Assembly (NCBI GenBank): GCA_934045075.1
Contig: OW203726.1
Location: 5,217,535 to 5,281,534, forward strand
Direction of reading: 5' to 3'
DNA from: Yponomeuta sedellus
Taxonomy: Eukaryota; Arthropoda; Insecta; Lepidoptera; Yponomeutidae
DNA: 64,000 nucleotides
Positions 23,221 to 33,440 of this stretch are shown one piece after another. Every line of letters begins with the position of its first letter. Within the stretch, counting starts at the first letter, position 1. The position numbers and the translations under genes are program-made. Under the pieces are notes generated by a model. That model searched no databases. It saw only the letters and a list, made by a program, of their open reading frames with translations, and was not told the origin of the DNA.

Positions 23221-23519
23221 CCTAAATAAATAAAATAAAATAAAAATAATTTACATAACAAACCCACATAATTTTAAACGTATATAGTTTTGATCTGTTC
23301 AATGACAAGATTTGAAAATTAAAAAAGAATTTATTCTGCGACCATTTGATTGGAGATCCCTAATCTTCTTATACAATACGTGCCTTTTTATTATTAGATT
23401 ATATTTATATGCACTCTATTTTAAGATTTAAAAAGTAACGCATGTGGTGTTGTTTACCTTTAATTGGTTTTGTATCAAGACTCAGACTAGACTTAAGTTA
23501 CTTGTTACGCATGTTAAGA

Positions 23520-23590
23520 TGCAAAAAGTGTTGGTAGACCTAATATGGGCTATGTCCAGCAGTGAACTAGCCTGACGACGACGACCTAAT
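23520..23590 (+). mobile_element. RTE/family-D 3' end fragment
   Basis: ATGGGCTATGTCCAGCAGTG AACTAGCCTGACGACGACGA. Too short to say whether it came from the LINE or from family D. Confidence 0.6.
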
Positions 23591-23670
23591 AAAATAAATA
23601 AATATTTAATAAATTACTATAGGTATTAAGAAACACAACAAAAACCCGTAGCCCAAAACATTAGGGAACA

Positions 23671-23865
23671 AAATGGTGTTGGCTAGGACATACCCTACGA
23701 ATCGATGACCACATTCAAAAGGTGGCTTTACTGGAAACACACCGGATGCCCGCAACGCCCCGGAAGACCGGCCCAGACGTGGAAGAGATCCTTTCTGTCT
23801 GAGACGAAGGAGAAGGGAGTAACTTGGGTGCTACCGTCCCTAGCCACGAACAGAGATACTTGATA
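23671..23865 (+). pseudogene. Degenerate LINE reverse-transcriptase tail
   Basis: The frame from 23671 reads KWCWLGHTLRIDDHIQKVAL. A shifted frame then gives WKHTGCPQRPGRPAQTWKRS and later EKGVTWV. This matches the tail W-x-GH-x-LR…R-x-GRP…W-R-R of many LINE reverse transcriptases, with at least one frameshift. It is distinct from the RTE family whose tails end GYFQQWT. Confidence 0.5.
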
Positions 23866-23941
23866 AGCCCTTTTGTCAGCCTCATACTCCACTGAGAAGT
23901 AAAGAGATCAAAGAATATTATTTATTTTAATACTATTATTT

Positions 23942-24160
23942 TGACGACCTCTGTGGCGCAGCGGTAGCGCCTCTGCCTACCATGCCAGAGGTCCCGGTTT
24001 CGAACCCCGGCTAGGGACAGAAAAAACCCCAGGTCTTGGATGTTTACATGTTTGTGATGTGGTAGTTTTTGGTTCCCACGACACAGGGTATCCTAGTGTG
24101 GGGCCAGAAGCAATGTATGTGCCTGTATGTAAATGTTAAGTTATGTTATTATCAATAATT
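23942..24160 (+). mobile_element. Family-B SINE, full length
   Basis: tRNA-like head GACGACCTCTGTGGCGCAGC GGTAGCG with B-box-like GGTTTCGAACCCC, then body AGGTCTTGGATGTTTACATG and GACACAGGGTATCCTAGTGT GGGGCCAGAAGC. Confidence 0.78.
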
Positions 24161-24668
24161 CAGTAAGTCCAAGCCTACCTCAGGATGTTAGATTTCACGT
24201 TTTCGAACTTGGTGTAATAGTCCACCTCTTTTCAGGAGTCTGGCCTCCTCTGAAAAAAGACCCTAGATATGCCATGGTCATGACATCACTCCATCGGACC
24301 AGAGTACCAAGAGCAAGCTACAGTCATGCTGAAGTTCAGTATCACGGCCGATCTCAACGACAGTGAATGGGGGACAAAGTCCAATGTCCGGGAATGACAC
24401 GATAATCCAACCGAAAGTGTATTTTGGCGTTGGTCCCAAAGATCGAATCGCTCGCACGCTTATGGGAGTACAAGTCATAATTTTGCATACAAATCGTGTC
24501 ATTGGACTCGATTTTTGGCCTGAATGGCATTGTTGACGAGTCTGCTTTGCAATGGTTAAAGAATTTTGGGTACATTCGCTGGTTTCCGCGGTGGGCACGC
24601 GTGGTGATTAAGCCCATACTCTCTCCTTATTTCACTTACTCTCGCGTAATTAAAAATTAAATGTAAAA

Positions 24669-24755
24669 AAACCGGTCAAGTGCGAGTTAGATTCGCGCAC
24701 GAAGGGTTCTGTATTATTATTATTATTATTATTATACAGAACCCTTCGTGCGCCG
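24669..24755. repeat. Fold-back repeat around (TTA)n
   Basis: GCACGAAGGGTTCTGTA is followed by about eight TTA units and the inverted TACAGAACCCTTCGTGCG. The left side extends into CGGTCAAGTGCGAGTTAGAT TCGCG, wording of a common lepidopteran dispersed repeat. A relative lies at 47485-47765 (AAGTGCGAATAGGACTCGCG … GAGGTACGGAACCC). Confidence 0.75.
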
Positions 24756-24980
24756 ACGACCTCTGTGGCGTAGCGATAGTGCATTTACCTACCATACAAG
24801 AGGTCCCGGGTTCGAATCCCGGCCGGAAACAAAAAAAAACTCCAGGTCTTGGATGTTTACATGTTTGTGGTGTCGTTGTTTCTGGTTCCCACGACACAGG
24901 GTATCTTAGTGTGGGGCCAGAAGCAATGTATGTGCCTCTGTGTAAATGTTACGTTATGTTATTATTTGCAATAATTAAAT
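24756..24980 (+). mobile_element. Family-B SINE, full length
   Basis: Head GACGACCTCTGTGGCGTAGC, B-box GGGTTCGAATCCC, body as at 23942. It follows directly on a 24669-24755 palindrome. Confidence 0.78.
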
Positions 24981-27130
24981 ACTAAAATACTGCATTTTAT
25001 GCATTTTATGTATCATTTTATGTATGTATTCTGATTATGGGGTTCCGCAAAATGAAAGTGATTCGTTACACGTTTAGGAACCTCCGCATTGCACAAACAT
25101 TAACTACCAGTTGACAATGTTATCTGTTACTATTTACTGGGCAAATTTTATTAGGTCAACACTCAAGGATAGAGACGCGCGTGTCAACCTAGTTAAACTA
25201 TTAATTCAGCACTCGCTTTATAGTGAAAACAAACAATAAAAATTTCATTTGCTTTTATTGAGATCTTGTGTGGCTCATACTACACCTCTTTCTGCGAGAA
25301 GACAGAGACGTATGTTTGTCAAAATAAAATCGCGGTACGATAGCGTATAAAACGCAGTGAAGATGCTTTTCTTAAGTCTGCAATCTTCTGAATCAGCTGT
25401 ACGTAACCTCTAGGTACATAGTGATTAAATCATCCTTCTTTCATTAAATTTCACGACTGAAAAAATTGCTTCTTACTTATTGCCTATCTTGTGTTCCACT
25501 GCTAAGTATAGGCCTCTCCTTTTATTCATTTCTACTATACCGGCCAACAAAACTAAGTATTACATTTTTAAAATTGCAATATTTTTTTAAGTGCACAAGA
25601 TATACTTTCGAAATAAAAAGGACTCGAAAAATAATTTAATTTTGTCTATTAAATCTCCATAGTAGAAAACCTTATTTTTAATTTCATTTAGGTAGATTAT
25701 GATAAAACAACTGTTTTGTATCTTTATGTAGTCTGTGCAAGAAACATCCTTAAGTCTGTGAAACTGTTGTACTTAGTTTTGCAGGTCAGTGTATTTCAAA
25801 TCATGATCAATATTTTGAAAAGAAATAAGATAGCTCGTAAAGTTTTATCAACTGTTTACTGTACTTAAACTGGCCAGTAGCATTGGTGTCACGACAAAAA
25901 CTAATGCAAATTCAATGCCAGTCTGTTTTAAAGCGGTTTAAATATAAATTAACCTACGTGATTTTACATAAATGGTGACTCAAGCAAAACTATTTTATAT
26001 TCTAGCCCTAGACCTACAAATTGATCATCAACAGTATATTGACTCGTGTTTACGAGCTGGATGATCACAATCATCGCTTCGTATGTAGGTAAGCATTTAG
26101 GTAAATCCATGTTTGTTGCGCCCGTGGACACGCATCTGTAAAGTGCTATTGTGCTACTTAATGTAGAGCCAGAGTGTTAATTGTCACTTCATTATTTTCG
26201 AGACTTTAGTAATACGTGTTGTAAACATCTTCTTTGTGTCTGTGCTAAAAATAAAAGTCACAGTAACAGTAAACGCCCGCTCGTTTCTGTAGTTTGAAAC
26301 TTGACATTTTAAGCCTAAAAGGCTTATGTGTGTGTAGAGAAGAGAGGAATATGGAGAGCTGACGCTTAACCTCCAATAGTAGAGCACCTACACATTAAGG
26401 GTCAAATGCTAACATTTCCAGTGTCACTTCGGACGACTGTACCAGTACATATGAAATATTCGTGACAAAGTGTTGTTATCGAACCGATTTTTAGGTTTTT
26501 TTTTCTGTATGTATATTCAGTAAGTCAGAGAATAGGTCATAAACTAATAATATAACCGAACGTTTGCGGGGTTGGCTAGTAGTTATATTATTGAACAGGG
26601 GCATTATTACGTAAGTATCCACTGAGTAGAGTGATGTTGATTTTTTGTTTTTTAAAACCTTTCCGGCTGTCAAATGCATACATTTTTTGACACTTAGGAG
26701 TTGTCTAAATGCTTCACTCGATAGAGTGGAGTGCAACGTAATAGGAGGGCAGATCTAATCGCGATAATTTATTAGGTAAAATTATATTTTTATCACACGA
26801 AACTGCATGTTATCATCATTAAGCTTGATGAGCAGAAAACCGCGGATAGATAGATTGGTCCACATTTATGATAAAGAAATTCGACGGAGGCAAGAAATAC
26901 CATATTTCCCACCGGTGACAAAACATGGGTGTATAACTACGACCCCGAAACATAACAACAATCGACAGCAGTACGTTGCCTTAATGATGAACCAACACCA
27001 ACGAAATGTCGCCGTGTGTGCACACCGCAGAAACAAATGGCGGCCTTGTTGTTTTTGTAAAACGGAACATATCGCTACTGTGTAAGTGAGCCACCAGTAT
27101 TATCATCGTGGTGTAACAAAAGACCGAAGT
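24981..27130. other. No recognised genes
   Basis: Largely unique AT-rich DNA. A short common-repeat piece (TCTTGTGTTCCACTGCTAAG TATAGGCCTCTCC) is at 25490-25523. The 92-codon frame at 26807-27085 is Arg/His-rich without domain resemblance and is not called. Confidence 0.5.
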
Positions 27131-27134
27131 CAGA

Positions 27135-27225
27135 AATCTGGCACCTTCTTTGGCACTACGACAATGCCCCTTGTTCCGTTGTGATCAACTATTTTGACCA
27201 ACTAAAAACATAATAAAGACCATTT
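27135..27225 (+). pseudogene. Mariner transposase fragment
   Basis: One frame reads RPKSEIWHLLWHYDNAPCSV, then VINYFDQLKT and stop. The W-x-L-x-x-H-x-D-N-A-P block holds the second catalytic Asp of mariner D,D34D transposases, and the following V-x-x-x-x-F-x-x-L is also in register. I found no TIRs or other transposase parts, so this is a small dead remnant. The preceding open frame at 26807-27085 does not resemble the family and is left uncalled. Confidence 0.5.
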
Positions 27226-27304
27226 TGTGAAGTTATAGTAGCAAAACGAGGGATATGCCAGAAAAAAAAACTAGATACTCAAAAATTATTATATTTATTA
27301 TTTA

Positions 27305-27491
27305 CTAGCTGACCCAGCGAACTTCGTATCGCCTAACAGTCGATTCTTTATTTTTTTTTATTTTCCCCTCCGAAAGAACCATCCTCGTACTTCAAGGAAT
27401 ATTCTAATAAAAAAAATTAGCGAAATCGGTTCAGCTGCTCTCGAGATTAGCGCTTACCAACACATTCAGCGATTCATTTTTATATTATAGA
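27305..27491 (+). mobile_element. Family-E repeat, complete
   Basis: TAGCTGACCCAGCGAACTTC GTATCGCC to GCGATTCATTTTTATATTAT AG. Confidence 0.75.
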
Positions 27492-28069
27492 TGATATACA
27501 AAATATAGCACTTAATAAAACAGGTCTGTCAAACATTATGAGCAAAGGCGAATATATACTAAATAAAATAAAATATATCATATAAACAAATAAATTTCTA
27601 GAGGAATTGGTTCTTAATGTTAGCATGTCGTAAAAATAAATTGTTTTCAGAAAACATTAGTGGGCCTTGCGTCAAACATTTATTACAGTGGCATTTCTTT
27701 TATACCAAGCCGGTAGAAAAACTCAAGTTTTTTTTATTTAAATGAAATCATAATAAATTTCTCGGGCTTTTCGGGGTCCCAAAATCAAAATCTATCAAAG
27801 ATATTATAACAAAAACGCATCATATTTCGTTGAATTATAAATCATGGAATCATTGAATTTTTAATTAATCGATTATTTATTGAGTTTTAGGAAAACCACC
27901 GACAAAAGTAACTTACTACAAGGTACATTGTACATTATAGAAACAGAGAGTCATTAAAAGGTTTTCACTTGTAGCACAGCACTTAAAGCATTAATTAATT
28001 ATCTACTTTTAAAAAGGGTGTAAACATAATTTAACGACATAACTTGAATTAGTAAAGTGTTACGTTTAA

Positions 28070-29790
28070 ACACAACTTAAATATCATATCTATAAAAACT
28101 CAGGATACGATTGCCTCAACTATAACACAGACGAGTATGAAATACCACTCCTTATTGAATCTGAGGTTAAACATGCTATTACAAAATTAAAAACCAACAA
28201 AAGCCCAGGCGCAGACGGTATAACAAACGATGTCTTAAAGAGCTTCGATGATACATTTATCACATTTTCTCGTAAATCTTTTCAATAAAGTAATAACTCA
28301 AGAATGCATCCCTGAAGAATGGAAGAGTTCTCTAATCACTCTTGTCTACAAAAAAGGCGATCCCACCTTTATTGGAAACTACAGACCTATCAGTCTTTTA
28401 CCTGCAATATACAAAATCTTCACTGCAATTATTCTAAAGAGAATAACTACACAACTTGACGAAAAGCAGCCAAGAGAGCAAGCTGGGTTCTGCAAGAGTT
28501 TCTCTACAATAGATCATATTTTCACGTTAGCGCAAGTCATGGAAAAATATGAAGAGTACGGGAAGACCATTTACATAACATTCATCGATTACACAAAAGC
28601 ATTCGACTCTATCAAACATGATAAACTGTGGAGGTCTCTCATAGAGCAAGGGATTAACTCAAAATACATAACTCTATTAAAACTAATCTACACAAACTGT
28701 ACAGCTAAAGTAAAATTAGAAAAAACTGGCCAATGTTTTAAAGTAGAGAAAGGCGTTCGACAGGGCGACACTATATCACCAAAGCTTTTTACAGCTCTAC
28801 TTGAACACATATTCGGCAATCTCGACTGGACAAACTTTGGTATAAATATAAACGGAGAGTACCTTACACATCTGAGATTCGCCGATGATATAGTTGTATT
28901 ATCAGAGAGTCACGCAGAACTTCAAATAATGTTAAAATCTCTAGATGAAGAGAGCAGAAAATGTGGTCTACATATGAACACAGAAAAGACAAAAGCGATG
29001 ACAAATGGGGAATATAAAGAGCTATGTATTGGAAATAAGCTAATAGAATACGTGGACACCTACATATATCTTGGCCAAAAAATTTTTTTTAAAGATCGAA
29101 CCTCAAAAGAAGTAGAAAGACGAATAGCCATCGCATGGCGAACGTATTGGTCCCTGAAAGAGATATTCAAAGGGTCACTACCTATACATCTTAAAAAGAA
29201 AATAGTGGAATCGCATGTACTACCTAGTCTCACCTACGGATGCCAAACATGGGCCCCAACGGTAGAAATTCTGAAAAAGATCAGGACCTTCCAAAGATCA
29301 ACTGAAAGAAGCCTACTAGGGCTAAGATTAAAAGACAAAATCCGCAGCAGCGACGTGCGGGCACATACCAAAATAACAGACGCGCTCACCACTATGGCCA
29401 AACTAAAGTGGAAATGGGCTGGGCACACTGCAAGACAAAAAGACGGTAGATGGAGTGAAAAGATCCTCCACTGGTATCCACGAGATGGCAACAGAGGACC
29501 TGGCCGTCCACGTCGACGGTGGAGAGACGACATCGTGGCGGTGGCTGGTAGAACATGGACCCGGGAAGCCCAAGACAGAGAAAATTGGAAGGAGAAAGAG
29601 GAGGCCTACACCCAGCAATGGGTGCCCCGAAAATAAAATAAATTAAAACAATTTTACAAATTAAAATTTAAAATATGTTAATAAAAAATTAAAATGAATT
29701 TATTTAAATTTAATAATTAATTAACTAACCTAAAAATTATGTTACATGTAACTAGGGAATAAAGGCTATTTTTAATTTTTAATTTTATTT
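28070..29790 (+). mobile_element. RTE-clade non-LTR retrotransposon, 5'-truncated
   Basis: This LINE copy starts inside the reverse transcriptase region and lacks the apurinic endonuclease domain. In-frame RTE sequence (YKNSGYDCLNYN, then KLKTNKSPGADGIT) runs from about 28073, and a frameshift near 28245 moves it into the long ORF 28248-29636. The 3' part after the stop is AT-rich and ends GGAATAAAGGCTATTTTTAATTTTT. The 3' wording and C-terminal region are of the type seen in lepidopteran RTE elements. The surviving 462-codon frame suggests a fairly young insertion. Confidence 0.85.
28248..29636 (+). CDS. Reverse transcriptase (RTE LINE), partial, 462 codons
   Basis: This encodes the RNA-directed DNA polymerase that copies the element RNA at a nicked target. 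Visible motifs in order: NYRPISLLPAIYK, EQAGF, the motif-A box FIDYTKAFDS with catalytic Asp at residue 114, GVRQGDTISP, motif C F-A-D-D at residues 211-214 (28878-28889), GLHMNTEKTK and YIYLGQ. The C-terminus (KLKWKWAGHTARQ, then GRPRRRWRDD) is the thumb/tail region common to lepidopteran RTEs. The ATG at 28248 is only the first Met after a frameshift, not the native start; motif 0 (KSPGADG) is upstream in another frame. The endonuclease is absent, so the copy cannot be autonomous. Confidence 0.85.
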   Translation: MIHLSHFLVNLFNKVITQECIPEEWKSSLITLVYKKGDPTFIGNYRPISLLPAIYKIFTAIILKRITTQLDEKQPREQAGFCKSFSTIDHIFTLAQVMEKYEEYGKTIYITFIDYTKAFDSIKHDKLWRSLIEQGINSKYITLLKLIYTNCTAKVKLEKTGQCFKVEKGVRQGDTISPKLFTALLEHIFGNLDWTNFGININGEYLTHLRFADDIVVLSESHAELQIMLKSLDEESRKCGLHMNTEKTKAMTNGEYKELCIGNKLIEYVDTYIYLGQKIFFKDRTSKEVERRIAIAWRTYWSLKEIFKGSLPIHLKKKIVESHVLPSLTYGCQTWAPTVEILKKIRTFQRSTERSLLGLRLKDKIRSSDVRAHTKITDALTTMAKLKWKWAGHTARQKDGRWSEKILHWYPRDGNRGPGRPRRRWRDDIVAVAGRTWTREAQDRENWKEKEEAYTQQWVPRK

Positions 29791-31664
29791 TAATAAAAAC
29801 TCATAGTTTGAGGCAAATTTGTATGCCACGCCTATGTATCACGTGACTAGAATGATTTTTTGACATGTTACGCTATGAAAAATGTTAAAAAAGTCTAAGG
29901 ACGTTTATTTATCTTTTAACATAGCCTCTCCGATTATACTAAAACATTTTTGTGCAAGCATATCTGTCCATATTATGTATATTACGCGCACCAAATCCTG
30001 AGCGGTTACAATTGCCTGTCATATTAGTACCTATGGAATTTTACAGTTAAACGATTGGAATAACACAAGATTTGATGCCCACTGATAGAGATGTACAATA
30101 CATCTAGTTCTGAAAGAAACTAGTACTTAGGCATGATTAATTTGTTGTGCATTGCATCGGACAAAACAATTACTTAACGACAAAGACACTAATGTGCTCC
30201 TCGCTCGAGCGAGTGTTGAACTTGTGTGTCCTTATCGCTTTTCAGGGGGGTTCGCATACTCACAGGAAGTAGAGAGATAACCTCGTTGTTATAGTGAATC
30301 GTCACTAGTAAATACAGATGTGCAGGGTGTAAAAAAATCACCCTATACGTCTAAAACACCAAGTGTGAGTCAGGCCACGCGTCAAGTAGGGTTCCGGAGA
30401 AGTGGGATTTTATTGTCCGCTCTAATGAACTCTTAATTAGAACCTCCAAGCCTGCTTTTAAAATGTGTTAACCGCACTCTATGCAGAAAAGCTTACAATA
30501 ACATAAAAGATAATTTAGAAGCCAAAGATATCTGGTATTAAACAGTAGACTAATACTAGAGGTATTTAGAGGACGACTGTGTCTAGTGTGCAACGCACAC
30601 GGGAGTAATAATTTTTAAGTAGAAAATTCTGTAAATTAACGTAAAGTTTTGTTTTGAAAACAATAATAAACTTCTTAGTTAGCTTCTTCTCCACATAATT
30701 TATTAATTGTAAAACGAATAACTTTGACGTTCCGTTATAATGAATATAAATAAAATTGATTTGTTTTTTTTATACAGAATATTAAATGGAATTTCTACAT
30801 AGTTTTCTTTTGTCATGTTGTTGGCCTATAACACGTTAATTTGAAGAGCGTACTTAGCTGTGATAGTTTTCCTTATAAGTTAATTATATGTGCTAAAATA
30901 TTACTCTGAAAATTTTCACGTTTCTCTAATCAATCGTTTAGCCTTGACCTTGTTGGTTGGCTACTCGGACTAAAATTTAAAACTTTATTTTTCGGTAAAT
31001 GCTTTTTGCGTAATAGTTTAAATTAGCTTTGACATTCAGTCCAACGATATCCCAACACTATGGTGTAAGCGAGAAAAAAAATCCTTCCTAATAATTTTTT
31101 TAGGCACGTAATTTCTTTTTAAAGATTTGATCTATCATTTTGTTGGCCTGATTTAATATGTATGTCTATGCAAAAATTCAGCTTACTAGTAGTAGTAGAA
31201 CTCTAATCGTCTCTGAGCTAGGCAGTGGATAGACAAACAGATGGACGGATATGGCGGATCTTCCAGGATTCCTTGTAGACTTCGGAACCCTAAAATTAGG
31301 GTGTTCTGATCGTCAGTACGACCACTTGCTCAAAAAACTAAAAAAATGTACCGCAACAGTTATTGTGAACATTCTTGTTCAAAAGTTCGAATTTTAAACT
31401 GAATTCTGTTTTAGTGCCGTGAATCAGTGAATCGTTTAAAGTTAAACAATGTAGTCCTGCTTAGGCATAAAGGTAAAAAAAACTGTGACACAATGTATTC
31501 AAATTTTCAACCTTGAAAAAGGTTTGCGTTGTCTGGACTTGTTTATTTAAGAGCTCACTCGCACCGCGCATAACTTCTGCGCAATTTTTTTACTTTACAT
31601 TAAAAGTGAAAGAATCCTCATTTTCGCTGGACTGAGAAAATATTAGTCCAATTATAACTCATAG
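29791..31664. other. No recognised features
   Basis: Unique-looking AT-rich DNA right of the RTE LINE; no exon-like islands. Confidence 0.5.
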
Positions 31665-31912
31665 TTCCGCACTAAGCCTCATAGTTAGGCAATTGCTTGG
31701 TACGTACAATTGTACATAGCAAGCGCTGAGGTACGGTAAAACTTCAGACACTAAGGTTTCCTTACGATATTTTCCTTCACGTCAGCGAGTGGTGTTGCTT
31801 CTATAACTTTACAAATGTACTTGACTTATAAAACAAAGCCATTGGTAGATGCCAGGGTTCGAACTCACGACCGAATGAAAAGCCAGCGTTCTACACCGCT
31901 CCCCTTTGGGTT
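31665..31912 (-). mobile_element. Family-F SINE
   Basis: Minus copy: GCAAGCGCTGAGGTACGGTA, GTCAGCGAGTGGTGTTGCTT, AAACAAAGCCATTGGTAGAT, B-box AGGGTTCGAACTC, then GCGTTCTACACCGCTCC. Confidence 0.7.
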
Positions 31913-32264
31913 AGTATCAGATGATCGTAAAAGCAACTGGTCACGGCATCAACTTGTCCTAAAATCATTTCGACGAAATTGCAACTAGACTAAAAAGTAA
32001 CTCGTCTATGAAGCAAATCGTCAGAAAATTATTTTGTCTACTGCCCTATAATCTATTCGACTTAAATGTGATTGGTCTAAATAGTTGGTCGCCTGTTAAG
32101 CATACCGCTTATCCTACCATTCCTACCAATTACGTTCTGCGTAGAGTCTCAGTAAGTTCGACCGGTTGTGTGTATTTCGTTAGTAGGTATTGCCGATAAT
32201 TGAATGTATTTACCTAATTACATATACTTCTTACGTATGTTGGTACCCATCAAAACAATAGATA

Positions 32265-32375
32265 TAGACCTGAGATCTCCTCACAATTGGGTCATTGTAC
32301 GTAGCAGGCGCTGAGGTTTGGTACACTAGGGTGTCCTCACGATGTTTTCCTTCACAGTTGGCGAGTTGACTCGCT
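32265..32375 (-). mobile_element. Family-F SINE, 3' half, split from its head
   Basis: GTAGCAGGCGCTGAGGTTTG … GATGTTTTCCTTCACAGTTG GCGAGTTGACTCGCTTACG. The missing portion (ACTACAACTTCACAAATGCA …) resumes at 32779 beyond a family-D repeat and leads into the 92-bp tandem array. Confidence 0.65.
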
Positions 32376-32452
32376 TACGTAAAAAGCATATATACGTATA
32401 ACATACGTAAAAAGTATAATATAATTAGGTAAACACATTCAATAATGTGCTG

Positions 32453-32710
32453 TGTGGTGTCGGCCTAGAGAATAGCACCAACCCAATTCTTCCCGCGGGT
32501 GTCGTAAAAGGCGACTAAGGGACATAAACCGGTGGGTGGGCAGCAGCGCCCCCTGCGGTACAATTTCACCAAACTGCGATTCCCAACCCGCACGCCCAGC
32601 GTGGGGATTATGGGCATTACCCCCTATGATAGCACAACGTGGCGCTCTTTAGGGGAGGGCTATGTCCAGCAGTGGACTAGTAATAGCCTGACGACGACGA
32701 CGACGATTCA
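32453..32710 (+). mobile_element. Family-D repeat, near full length
   Basis: Starts GCTGTGTGGTGTCGGCCTAG, then CTTCCCGCGGGTGTCGTAAA AGGCGACTAAGGG and CAGCAGCGCCCCCTGCGGTA. The end GGGGAGGGCTATGTCCAGCA GTGGACTAG … CCTGACGACGACGACG is shared with the RTE LINE tails. Confidence 0.75.
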
Positions 32711-32784
32711 ATTATCGGCAATACCTACTAACTAGCAATAGCTATACTAGCTATTGCTAGTTAGTAGGTATTGCCGATACTACA
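32711..32784. repeat. Palindrome, ~34-bp arms
   Basis: ATTATCGGCAATACCTACTA ACTAGCAATAGCTA is followed by TAGCTATTGCTAGTTAGTAG GTATTGCCGAT. The same GTTAGTAGGTATTGCCGATA ATTGAAT string stands alone at 32181-32207, so inverted copies bracket the 0.5-kb segment between them. Confidence 0.8.
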
Positions 32785-32802
32785 ACTTCACAAATGCACG
32801 TA

Positions 32803-33440
32803 ACTTAGAAAACAAAGTCATGCCGGTTTGAACCCACCACCTTCCGATTGAGAAACCGTTCTACTGCTCAGCTACCACCGCTCCTATCAGACAAACTTAG
32901 AAAACAAAGTCATGCCGGTTTGAACCCACCACCTCCCGATTGAGAAACCGTTCTACTGCTCAGCTAACACCGCTCCTATCAGACAAACTTAAAAAACAAA
33001 GTCATGCCGGTTTGAACCCACTACCTCCCGATTGAGAAACCGTTCTACTGCTTAGCTACCACCGCTCCTATCAGACAAACTTAGAAAAGAAAGTCATGCC
33101 GGTTTGAACCCACCACCTCCCGATTGAGAAACCGTTTTACTGATTAGCTACCACCGCTCCTATCAGACAAACTTAGAAAACAAAGTCATGCCGGTTCGAA
33201 CCCACCTCCTCCCGATTGAGAAACCGTTCTACTGCTTAGCTACCACCACTCCTATCAGACAAACTTAGAAAACAAAGTCATGCCGGTTTGAACCCACCAC
33301 CTCCCGATTGAGAAACCGTTCTACTGCTTAGCTACCACCGCTCCTATCAGACAAACTTAGAAAACAAAGTCATGCCGGTTTGAACCCACCACCTCCCGAT
33401 TGAGAAACCGTTCTACTGCTCAGCTACCACCGCTCCTATC
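32803..33440. repeat. Tandem array, seven 92-bp units derived from a SINE head
   Basis: Units start with ACTTAGAAAACAAAGTCATG at 32803, 32895, 32987, 33079, 33171, 33263 and 33355. They differ by only a few substitutions. On the minus strand each unit contains GTAGCTGAGCAGTAGAACGG, then GGTGGGTTCAAACCGGCATG, i.e. A-box- and B-box-like parts of a family-F tRNA head. Left of the first unit, the preceding SINE portion (CTACAACTTCACAAATGCA) is single-copy. Confidence 0.88.

Noticed and set aside
24278..24598. 106-codon minus-strand frame
   Set aside because: No domain resemblance and overlaps an equally long frame; segment left as unassigned DNA.
26807..27085. 92-codon plus-strand frame upstream of the mariner fragment
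   Set aside because: It does not match mariner N-terminal sequence and is in a different frame; likely chance.
32532..32735. 67-codon frame with an RTE-like end (…GEGYVQQWTSNS)
   Set aside because: It lies wholly in a family-D repeat; only the last residues derive from the LINE tail.
32803..33440. CRISPR-like regular array
   Set aside because: The units are contiguous 92-bp tandem copies with no unique spacers, in a eukaryotic context.
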